Of a stretch of 5,699 nucleotides of DNA, positions 1-5,527 are shown in pieces. The notes below the pieces were generated by a model. The model did no database searches and was not told the DNA's origin. It saw only the letters and a list, made by a program, of their open reading frames with translations. The position numbers were made by a program, and so were the translations under genes. How positions within the stretch are numbered: position 1 is the first letter of the stretch; each line of letters begins with the position of its first letter. This stretch comes from DAOOKJ01 sp035385585 (GTDB lineage: Bacteria; Patescibacteriota; Minisyncoccia; UBA6257): positions 1 to 5,699 of the forward strand of contig DAOOKJ010000016.1 of assembly GCA_035385585.1 (NCBI GenBank). The letters run 5' to 3'.

Positions 1-64
1 GCCGTTCGCTTTTTGGCAAATCTCTAATTAAAAAATTAGAGTTTTCACGGTGGGGATTTTTCAT
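1..64 (-). CDS. radC: RadC-like protein, N-terminal fragment (runs off left edge)
   Basis: An ATG at 64-62 opens a frame of 21 codons with no stop before the window edge. The peptide contains FLIRDLPKSER. This resembles the start of the RadC/UPF0758 family, whose N-terminus typically reads I-(K/R)-DLP-x-x-(E/D)-RPRE-x-L before a helix-hairpin-helix-like segment and a C-terminal JAB/MPN metalloprotease-like domain. Only this start motif (residues 12-21) is visible, so the JAB domain cannot be checked. RadC proteins are common and often found near mobile or defence loci, but their biochemical role is unsettled. The start lies 13 nt after the stop of the Doc-like gene on the same strand, so it could be the next gene of the same transcript. 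There is no Shine-Dalgarno sequence. Identification rests on a short motif and is moderate; the frame could be a chance ORF. Confidence 0.6.
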   Translation of the reverse strand, partial: MKNPHRENSNFLIRDLPKSER

Positions 65-77
65 AGATTTATTTTTA

Positions 78-497
78 TTATTTTAAAGTAAGAAGGTGAA
101 GTTTAAGGAAAATTTCTATGCTCTCTACTACTTTGTCTTTTAGTTCTGCCGGACTGGCCGCTACCCAATCGGTAAAATTATATAACTCTTGATTGTCAAC
201 TTTAAACCATTTGTTATTCTTATAAAGAAAAATCAACAAAGTGGCTAGGGCTATTCTTTTGTTTCCATTTTGAAAAGGATGATTTTTTATCATTAGATAA
301 AATAAAATAGCGGATTTGCCGATTAAGCCTTTATATAAATCTCTTTTATTAAATCTTTGGAAAGGCGTCGCGAGGCAACTTTCCAAAACGCGAGGAAACC
401 GGGTCCTAAAAGCGGAAATCAGTTCGCTAAATTCCGAGTCTTCTTTTGCCAGTTTAAAAGTAAGATATTCAACTTCTGCCAAAGTAATTGGTTTCAT
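78..497 (-). CDS. doc: Doc/Fic-fold toxin-like protein (death-on-curing family)
   Basis: This 139-residue protein has the length of Doc toxins. The Fido core motif is HPFQNGNKR at residues 73-81. It matches the Doc form, H-x-F-x-(D/N)-(A/G)-N-K-R, rather than the HPFxxGNGRxxR of AMPylating Fic enzymes. Before it, VLESCLATPFQRF (about 36-49) and DLYKGLIGKSAILFYLMIKN (53-72) follow the usual Doc-family helices. The helix after it reads IALATLLIFLYKNN. P1 Doc uses this motif to phosphorylate EF-Tu and stop translation; applying that chemistry here is inference. No signal peptide or membrane segment is seen, so it is probably cytoplasmic. Its ATG overlaps the TGA of the preceding HTH gene (ATGA), which points to translational coupling and a toxin-antitoxin layout with the regulator first. 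No residue of the core motif is missing, so it looks intact. A non-toxic regulatory Fido protein remains possible. Confidence 0.88.
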   Translation of the reverse strand: MKPITLAEVEYLTFKLAKEDSEFSELISAFRTRFPRVLESCLATPFQRFNKRDLYKGLIGKSAILFYLMIKNHPFQNGNKRIALATLLIFLYKNNKWFKVDNQELYNFTDWVAASPAELKDKVVESIEIFLKLHLLTLK

Positions 498-757
498 ATT
501 TGTTCTTGGCCTAAAAGTTTAAGCGCAACTTTATAATCGCTAATCACTTTTTTTATTCCTTTATCAATAATATTTTTTTGCTCTTTGGTTATGGTTTTTC
601 CTAAAATGTTTTCCACTTCTTCTTTCAAAATAACAAAATTGCGGCCAATTTTAATGGCTTTTATTTGTCCTCTCTTTATTTGCTTTAAAACTGCTGTTTG
701 GCTAATACCTAAAAGTTTTGATATTTCAGTAATGGTGAAAAACTTTTTATTTTTCAT
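494..757 (-). CDS. Excisionase/MerR-type HTH protein, probable antitoxin of the Doc-like toxin
   Basis: A small DNA-binding protein of 87 residues if started at the ATG at 757-755. An in-frame ATG at 790 would add 11 residues (98 in total), but these precede the domain and deepen the overlap with deoA. From the 757 start, FFTITEISKLLGISQTAVLKQI (about 7-28) is a helix-turn-helix of the excisionase/MerR type. It is followed by the wing-like RGQIKAIKIGRNFVILKEEV (29-48). The remaining ~35 residues are charged and helical, ending in DYKVALKLLGQ, and are a candidate toxin-neutralising tail. The start overlaps the end of the AMP phosphorylase gene by 11 nt, and the TGA stop overlaps the doc start. 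The classical Doc partner Phd has a different fold, so this is a non-canonical partner. The antitoxin role is inferred from position and size; a plain transcription regulator is the alternative. No Shine-Dalgarno sequence precedes either start. Confidence 0.8.
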   Translation of the reverse strand: MKNKKFFTITEISKLLGISQTAVLKQIKRGQIKAIKIGRNFVILKEEVENILGKTITKEQKNIIDKGIKKVISDYKVALKLLGQEQI

Positions 758-2279
758 AAATTGTATATAACTCAATTTTTTTGAGTTCATTTAAAGCCAA
801 ATTAAGGCGCTGGTCGCTATTAGTATGAAGAGTAAATAAAGTGTCCCCAACTATTACCCTTTCATTAATGGTTTTGTTTAAATAGATGCCGGCCTGTTTG
901 GTTGAAGGAGAACCCAAAAGGCGCGCTATTCTCACTAATTTTTTCAAATCAATTTTAGAAACAATCCCCTGTTTTTTTGCTTTAAACTCATAATTTACTT
1001 GACCTAAAGAAATTTTATCGGAAGAAATATCTTTGATTCCTCCTTGAGCTTCAATAATTTTTTTAAATTGACTTAAGGCTCCGCCGTTTTTCAATTGATT
1101 TAAAGCGATTTCTTCGCCTTTCCCAATTGGCGCTTTTTTAGTTAATTCCAACAAGGCACCGGCTAATTTTACTGCTCTTTTTTCCAAATCAAGAGGCCGG
1201 TCTTCTTTCTGCTCTAAAACTTTTAAGGCATCTTTAATTTCCAAAGCCGGACCTATTCCCCTGCCAACTGGCCCGTTTATTCTTTCAATAATCACTTTTG
1301 TTTTAATATTAAACTTTCTGCTTAAATAAAGGAACGTTTTTTTGACTTTTTTCGCTTCACAAAAACTGGAAATTTTTGCTCCTTCGGCAATTGGCATATC
1401 AATTACCAGATGAGTCGCACCCATCGCCACTTTCTTTGCCATAATAGAAACAATCATTTTTGAATAAGGCTCTACTCCCAACTCGTAACTTACTCTTAAA
1501 ATTCTGTCATCTGCCGGCGCTAATTTTAAAGAACCGCCCCAAACCAGACAAGCATTAGTTTCAGCGACTACTTTTTTTATTTTTTCCAAGGAAAATTCCA
1601 CTGGTGCGACTGTTTCAATCACATCCGCGGTGCCGGCTTCGGAAGTCACGGCTCTGGAAGAAGTTTTGGGAATAAAGATATTTAAATTGGAAATAATAGA
1701 AACAACAATCGGAGTAGTGCGATTGCCTGGCAATCCGCCGATAGAATGTTTGTCTGCCACTATTTCTTTATTCCAAAAAATCATTTCCCCAGTTTCTGCC
1801 ATTGTCTTTGTCATATAATAAATCTCTTCTTTCGACAATCCATCTTTTTGGAAGGAAGAAGCTAAAAAGAAAGCAATCTGGATATCATCCAGCCGGTAAT
1901 TGACAATATCTACCATTATTCCCTTAATTTCTTCATAAGTTAATTTTTTGCCTAAAAGTTTTTTTCTGATATTCTCGAGCGAAGGAGGTGGTTGAGTTAA
2001 AGATAGTTCCAGAATATCACCCTCTTTAATTTTGTATCTTAGGATAATATCTTTAAAAAGGCCAATCTCTCCTTGGCTAACTAATTCTTTAGTTAAATCA
2101 ACCCCCACCTCTGTCTGTTTATGATTCCATTTTAAAAGTAATTCATCGCCCGCTCTAATGCCATAAGTTTTTGCGTCTTGGTCATTAATAACTACCACCC
2201 ACGGATGGCCAGTTTTTATATCCAAATATTTTGCTTTAAGAAAAAAAACGCCGTTTTTTTCTTCCATATGCTCTTCCAT
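747..2279 (-). CDS. deoA: Archaeal-type AMP phosphorylase (thymidine phosphorylase superfamily)
   Basis: This 510-residue enzyme would split AMP with phosphate into adenine and ribose 1,5-bisphosphate. It has the three-part architecture and length of archaeal AMP phosphorylases (about 500 residues). There is an N-terminal extension of about 85 residues (KAKYLDIKTGHPWVVVIND onward) that classical DeoA lacks. An all-helical segment follows (about 100-165), then the phosphorylase core. Diagnostic motifs are KHSIGGLPGNRTTP (177-190, where thymidine phosphorylases have KHSTGG), SSRAVTSEAGTAD (207-219), WGGSLKLAPADD (247-258) and GPVGRGIGPALE (336-347). The SSRA-TSEAGTAD form is typical of AMP rather than thymidine phosphorylases. 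The gene begins 2 nt after the prs stop and its 3' end overlaps the HTH gene. An alternative ATG at 2267 (506 residues) has GGAAG at good spacing and may be the true start. A CMP or nucleoside substrate is less likely but not excluded by eye. Confidence 0.93.
   Translation of the reverse strand: MEEHMEEKNGVFFLKAKYLDIKTGHPWVVVINDQDAKTYGIRAGDELLLKWNHKQTEVGVDLTKELVSQGEIGLFKDIILRYKIKEGDILELSLTQPPPSLENIRKKLLGKKLTYEEIKGIMVDIVNYRLDDIQIAFFLASSFQKDGLSKEEIYYMTKTMAETGEMIFWNKEIVADKHSIGGLPGNRTTPIVVSIISNLNIFIPKTSSRAVTSEAGTADVIETVAPVEFSLEKIKKVVAETNACLVWGGSLKLAPADDRILRVSYELGVEPYSKMIVSIMAKKVAMGATHLVIDMPIAEGAKISSFCEAKKVKKTFLYLSRKFNIKTKVIIERINGPVGRGIGPALEIKDALKVLEQKEDRPLDLEKRAVKLAGALLELTKKAPIGKGEEIALNQLKNGGALSQFKKIIEAQGGIKDISSDKISLGQVNYEFKAKKQGIVSKIDLKKLVRIARLLGSPSTKQAGIYLNKTINERVIVGDTLFTLHTNSDQRLNLALNELKKIELYTIYEK
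769..787. repeat. Inverted repeat overlapping the HTH gene start (candidate operator)
   Basis: AACTCAA-TTTTT-TTGAGTT has perfect 7-bp arms around a 5-nt centre. It lies in the last codons of deoA, 11 nt upstream of the preferred ATG of the HTH gene. Because that gene encodes a DNA-binding protein probably paired with a toxin, an autoregulatory operator is a plausible reading. AT-rich sequence produces such repeats by chance, and no convincing promoter hexamers flank it. Confidence 0.3.
2273..2277 (-). promoter_or_regulatory. Possible Shine-Dalgarno site for an internal deoA start
   Basis: GGAAG lies 5 nt before the in-frame ATG at 2267-2265. It sits inside the first codons of the longer reading (ATGGAAGAGCATATG). 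It is the only convincing purine-rich ribosome site at any gene start in the window, and the first ATG at 2279 has none. This favours translation from the second ATG, or re-initiation after the prs stop 2 nt upstream. The match is short and could be chance, because GAA/GAG codons are common. Confidence 0.35.
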
Positions 2280-2281
2280 AG

Positions 2282-3160
2282 TTATAAAATATTTTGTTTT
2301 AAAAAGTTTGCCAAAGGATTTACAATATTCAGTTTAAAATAACGATTCTCCAAGGTATTGGTGGTAATTATTCTTTTGGGAAAGATGCTTTTTATTAAAT
2401 CAAGCCCTAACTCGTCTATAAGATGAACAAAAGCGAAACTAATGCTTTTTGCTCCTTTATGTTTTATTATTTGAGCGACTTTTAATAAGGTTTTGCCACT
2501 GCTTAAAATATCGTCAACAATAATTGCCTCTTTGTCTCTAAAATTAAAATCTGACTCTAAAAATTCAATTTCGCCAGTTTGAGCGTTTCGCTGTTTAAGA
2601 AAAACATATTTTTCTGAGGGAAAATTTTGAGAGAAATCATCAACAAAATTTTTTGCTTCCCTATCCGGACCGACAACCACGGTTTTGGGCAATTCAAAAT
2701 CACTAAAAAATGCTGACATCTCTTTAAAAAGAGAAATATTGTAGGCAGGGATAGTAAATAAATCAGATATCTTCTTTCGATGCTCATGAGAATTACAGGT
2801 GATAAAAACATCTAAATTTTTTTCTAAAATCTGCGCCAGATACAATGAGGAAACCGGTTCTCCTTCTAAAAATACCGCATCTTGCCTGGCATAGGGATAA
2901 TAAGGCATTATTCCTATAACTTTTTGAGAAATTTCTTTTAGTTTTTTTGAAAGAAAAAGATATTTAATCAAATAAGAATTGACATTTTCCAGTTTCTTAT
3001 TTTGGTAAATTAAAATCGCCCGATTGATTTCCGGCTCTTTTTCCAGTTTTGGCAGCACTTCTCCGTCTGGAAAAATTCTTTCTTCTACTTTAAGGTAGTC
3101 AATGCCTAAAAGTTTTGAGAGTTCAAAAGCCAAATTATCACCAACAACGTAATCTTTCAT
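2282..3160 (-). CDS. prs: Ribose-phosphate pyrophosphokinase (PRPP synthetase), archaeal-like
   Basis: This 292-residue protein would make PRPP from ribose 5-phosphate and ATP, feeding purine, pyrimidine and NAD synthesis. Both phosphoribosyltransferase-fold halves are present. Motifs in order are RIFPDGE (28-34); MPYYPYARQD (85-94), the ATP-site region with a shortened YARQD; SHEH (124-127), near the position of the metal/ATP histidine; GPDREA (164-169) in place of the bacterial SPD-x-GG; and VDDILSSGKT (215-224), the PRPP/ribose-phosphate binding loop. The GPD motif, the SGKT ending and the length under 300 residues (bacterial enzymes are about 310-320) point to the archaeal-like subfamily. 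That form may not have the allosteric ADP control of the long bacterial class; this is inference. The gene starts 8 nt after wecB and ends 2 nt before the AMP phosphorylase, so the two nucleotide genes are almost certainly co-transcribed. No Shine-Dalgarno sequence is present. Confidence 0.9.
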   Translation of the reverse strand: MKDYVVGDNLAFELSKLLGIDYLKVEERIFPDGEVLPKLEKEPEINRAILIYQNKKLENVNSYLIKYLFLSKKLKEISQKVIGIMPYYPYARQDAVFLEGEPVSSLYLAQILEKNLDVFITCNSHEHRKKISDLFTIPAYNISLFKEMSAFFSDFELPKTVVVGPDREAKNFVDDFSQNFPSEKYVFLKQRNAQTGEIEFLESDFNFRDKEAIIVDDILSSGKTLLKVAQIIKHKGAKSISFAFVHLIDELGLDLIKSIFPKRIITTNTLENRYFKLNIVNPLANFLKQNIL

Positions 3161-3167
3161 ATCTAAA

Positions 3168-3196
3168 ATTATATCACAAATCCTTCTTTCTTTAAA
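3168..3196 (-). promoter_or_regulatory. Candidate promoter for prs-deoA, giving a leaderless mRNA
   Basis: On the minus strand, a perfect extended -10 element TGATATAAT (TGnTATAAT) lies at 3176-3168. A TTTAAA (4 of 6 matches to TTGACA) lies at 3196-3191, 17 nt upstream of the TATAAT. It sits inside the last codons and stop of wecB. Only 7 nt separate the hexamer from the prs ATG at 3160, so transcription would start at or next to the A of the start codon. The AT-rich background makes chance matches likely, but the spacing and the extended motif are both ideal. Confidence 0.4.
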
Positions 3197-4266
3197 ATTT
3201 TAATGATTTTTAAAGAGGTTTTGCCGTCGCCAAAAGGATTTTGCCAGTTTCTTTTTCTTTTAAGCATTGTATTTGCTCCTTTTAAAATTTTATAGGGGTC
3301 AGTGCCTGCTAAAATGTTGCTTTTCACTTTTAAAGTTTCCGGCCGCTCGGTATTTTCCCTTAAAGTCACGCAAGGAACTTTTAAAATACAACTTTCCTCT
3401 TGAATGCCGCCTGAATCAGTTAAAGCCAATTTAGCATTCATTAATAGATTCAGAAATTCAAAATAGCCTAAGGGTTTAATAGTTTTCACCCCTTCGGGGA
3501 CTTTTAATTTAAATTTTTCTATCATTTTTTGAGCGCGGGGATGAATTGGGTAAATAATCGGCAAATGATAATTTTTGTAAATTAAATTTAGTCCTTCTAA
3601 AATTCCTTTTAATTTTTCTTTAAAATCAACATTCTCTGAACGGTGAGCGGTAATTAAAAAATACTTTTCTTTTTTGATTTTTAAATCATTAAAAATTTTG
3701 TTGTATTTTTTGGCGATTTTGATATTTTGAAATAGGGCATCGACTATTAAATTGCCTACCACAAAAATTTTTGTTTTTTCTATTCCCTCTTTTAATAGGT
3801 TCTCTTTCGCAATTTTAGTCGGGGCGAACAAATAATCAGCAATATGGTCAGCTACAACCCGATTTATCTCTTCTGGCATAAATCTGTCGTAAGAACGCAA
3901 GCCAGCCTCAATATGAGCCAAAGGTAAATGAAGTTTTGCCGCAGCCAAAGCAGCGCTTAGCATTGAATTAGTATCTCCATAAACTAAAACTAATTTGGGT
4001 TTTTCCTTCAAAAAAAGTTTTTCAATTTCAATCAAACCAACTCCGGTTTGATAACTATGAGTACCAGAGCCAATTTTTAAATTATAATCTGGTTTTAAAA
4101 TTTTTAATTCTTCAAAAAACACTTTATCCAGTTCTTTTGAATAATGCTGGCCAGTGTGAATAATAAAAAAATTAGCCCTCTTTTTTGAAAGAGTTTTGAT
4201 TAAAGGCGACATTTTAATGAAAGTCGGCCGGGTACCAAAAACAATCGCGATTTTATCTTTTTTCAT
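3169..4266 (-). CDS. wecB: UDP-N-acetylglucosamine 2-epimerase (non-hydrolysing)
   Basis: This 365-residue cytoplasmic enzyme would interconvert UDP-GlcNAc and UDP-ManNAc, a precursor for surface polysaccharides and glycans. It has the GT-B-like two-domain layout and normal family length. Visible motifs are the N-terminal FGTRPTFIKMSPLI (10-23), GDTNS (97-101), HIEAGLRS (118-125), PEEINRVVAD (131-140), VGNLIVDAL (170-178), TAHRSENVD (206-214), PIHPRA (240-245), TDSGGIQEE (283-291) and TERPE (306-310). D98, E120, E132 and H208 correspond to catalytic residues known in E. coli WecB (D95, E117, E131 and H213). The family's usual RPT start motif is intact. The ATG overlaps the end of glyA by 14 nt in another frame, and no Shine-Dalgarno sequence is present, so translation is probably coupled to glyA. 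No other sugar-nucleotide genes are nearby, so its ManNAc acceptor pathway must be elsewhere. The hydrolysing (NeuC-type) epimerase is a less likely alternative. Confidence 0.95.
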   Translation of the reverse strand: MKKDKIAIVFGTRPTFIKMSPLIKTLSKKRANFFIIHTGQHYSKELDKVFFEELKILKPDYNLKIGSGTHSYQTGVGLIEIEKLFLKEKPKLVLVYGDTNSMLSAALAAAKLHLPLAHIEAGLRSYDRFMPEEINRVVADHIADYLFAPTKIAKENLLKEGIEKTKIFVVGNLIVDALFQNIKIAKKYNKIFNDLKIKKEKYFLITAHRSENVDFKEKLKGILEGLNLIYKNYHLPIIYPIHPRAQKMIEKFKLKVPEGVKTIKPLGYFEFLNLLMNAKLALTDSGGIQEESCILKVPCVTLRENTERPETLKVKSNILAGTDPYKILKGANTMLKRKRNWQNPFGDGKTSLKIIKILKKEGFVI

Positions 4267-5527
4267 AAATTGGAAATTTTTTAAGCAGTTTAAGAATTTC
4301 TTTCTTAACCATTTCCGGTTTTTCTTTTTTTATCAATAATTGGTAAAACCAATTGGCGATAATTCTCATTTCTTTTTCTTTCATTCCCCTGGAAGTAACC
4401 GAGGGAGTGCCGATTCTAATTCCAGAAGGCTTAAATGGTTTTAAATCGCCGGGAACAACATTGCGGTTGGCAATAATTGCCGCTTTTTCTAAAATTTTTT
4501 CTGCTTCAATGCCAGAAAAATCAGTGTTTCTCAAATCAATTACCATTAAATGATTGTCAGTGCCATTAGTCACTAATTTAAAACCTAATTTTTTTAATTC
4601 TTCGGCTAAAACTGCGCTATTTTTTAACATTTGTCTTTGATACTGTTTAAAATCTTTTCTCTGGGCTAATTTTAGCATTAAAGCAATGGCGGCAGTGACG
4701 TTATTGTGCGGCCCGCCTTGCATTCCGGGAAAAACTGATTTGTTAATCTGACTTTCTAAATCTATTTTAAATTTTTTGGCAATTTTAGATTTTTTGTTGA
4801 TAAATATAATTGCTCCCCTGGGACCGCGCAAAGTTTTATGAGTGGTGGTGGTAACAATATCGCTATATTCAAAAGGATTAGGATGAAGATCTGCCAAAAC
4901 CAAACCGGCAATATGAGAAATATCCGCCATCAGATAAGCGTCAACTTTGTTGGCAATTTTAGAAAATCTCAAAAAGTCTATTTTTCTTGGATAAGAAGTA
5001 GTGCCGCAAACTATTAATTTTGGCTTATATTTTTTAGCCAATCTTTCCACTTCTTTGTAATCTATTAATTGGGTTTTCTCGTTTAAACCATATTGGATTG
5101 CTTTATAGATTTTGCCGGAAAAATTAACAAAATGGCCATGAGTTAAATGACCGCCGCTAGCCAAACTCATTCCCAAAAAAACATCTTTTGGCTGAAGCAA
5201 AGCATTGTAAACTTCTAAATTTGCAGGAGAGCCGGAATAAGGCTGGACATTGACTGCCCAATCTTCTTCTTTGAGATTAAAAGCTTCAAGCGCTCTTTTT
5301 TGGGCTAAAATTTCTATCTTGTCATAATAAAAATTTCCGGGATAATACCGTTTAAAAGGATAGCCTTCAGAGTATTTATTGACCAGAGGCGAACCTAAAA
5401 CTTCCAAAATCGCGGTTGGGGCAATATTTTCTGAAGCAATTAAATCAAGAGTCTGCTTTTGTCTTTGAATTTCTTTTGAAACCAATTGATAAAGTTCTTT
5501 GTCTGTTTTTTTTAAAAGATTAAACAT
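4253..5527 (-). CDS. glyA: Serine hydroxymethyltransferase
   Basis: A 424-residue PLP enzyme that would convert serine and tetrahydrofolate to glycine and 5,10-methylene-THF, supplying one-carbon units for thymidylate and purines. Family length is normal (about 415-430). Motifs are LIASENIAP (29-37), NKYSEGYPFKRYY (50-62), VNVQPYSGSPAN (92-103), GGHLTHG (125-131), MADISHIAGLV (200-210, aspartate and histidine of the PLP site) and TTTTHKTLRGPRG (226-238), with K231 as the Schiff-base lysine. VFPGMQGGPH (265-274) and GIRIGTP (369-375), with R371 for the substrate carboxylate, complete the set. All core catalytic residues are present. The segment after the active-site tyrosine (Y62) reads PGNF where E. 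coli has GGCE. The QKRALEAFNL and VNVQPYSGSPAN stretches are closer to eukaryotic SHMT than to E. coli. The ATG directly follows the TAA of the small upstream ORF, suggesting coupled translation. The last 14 nt overlap wecB. Confidence 0.97.
   Translation of the reverse strand: MFNLLKKTDKELYQLVSKEIQRQKQTLDLIASENIAPTAILEVLGSPLVNKYSEGYPFKRYYPGNFYYDKIEILAQKRALEAFNLKEEDWAVNVQPYSGSPANLEVYNALLQPKDVFLGMSLASGGHLTHGHFVNFSGKIYKAIQYGLNEKTQLIDYKEVERLAKKYKPKLIVCGTTSYPRKIDFLRFSKIANKVDAYLMADISHIAGLVLADLHPNPFEYSDIVTTTTHKTLRGPRGAIIFINKKSKIAKKFKIDLESQINKSVFPGMQGGPHNNVTAAIALMLKLAQRKDFKQYQRQMLKNSAVLAEELKKLGFKLVTNGTDNHLMVIDLRNTDFSGIEAEKILEKAAIIANRNVVPGDLKPFKPSGIRIGTPSVTSRGMKEKEMRIIANWFYQLLIKKEKPEMVKKEILKLLKKFPIYEKR

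Noticed and set aside
22..41. Hairpin CTCTAATT-AAAA-AATTAGAG followed by TTTT on the plus strand, terminator-like
   Set aside because: It lies inside the probable radC coding start (codons 8-15), the minus-strand gene direction does not place a T-run after it, and no plus-strand gene ends here. The stem is mostly A-T.
316..522. Plus-strand open frame of 68 codons opposite doc
   Set aside because: Complement of a well-supported Doc-family gene; no family features of its own.
585..770. Plus-strand open frame of 61 codons opposite the HTH gene
   Set aside because: Shadow of the HTH gene; the hydrophobic look comes from antisense of A/T-rich lysine codons.
758..800. Own promoter for HTH-doc in the end of deoA
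   Set aside because: TATATA/TATACA-like -10 candidates exist, but no acceptable -35 hexamer is found at 16-18 nt spacing.
1630..1818. Plus-strand open frame of 62 codons opposite deoA
   Set aside because: Antisense to the conserved phosphorylase core, with no start signals.
747..2279. Classical thymidine phosphorylase
   Set aside because: The N-terminal extension of about 85 residues, the KHSIGGLPGN motif and the SSRAVTSEAGTAD motif match archaeal AMP phosphorylases rather than DeoA proper.
2557..2811. Minus-strand open frame of 84 codons within prs
   Set aside because: It overlaps the prs frame, which carries all the family motifs; composition is that of an out-of-frame shadow.
4353..4553. 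Plus-strand open frame of 66 codons opposite glyA
   Set aside because: Antisense of the conserved SHMT C-terminal region.
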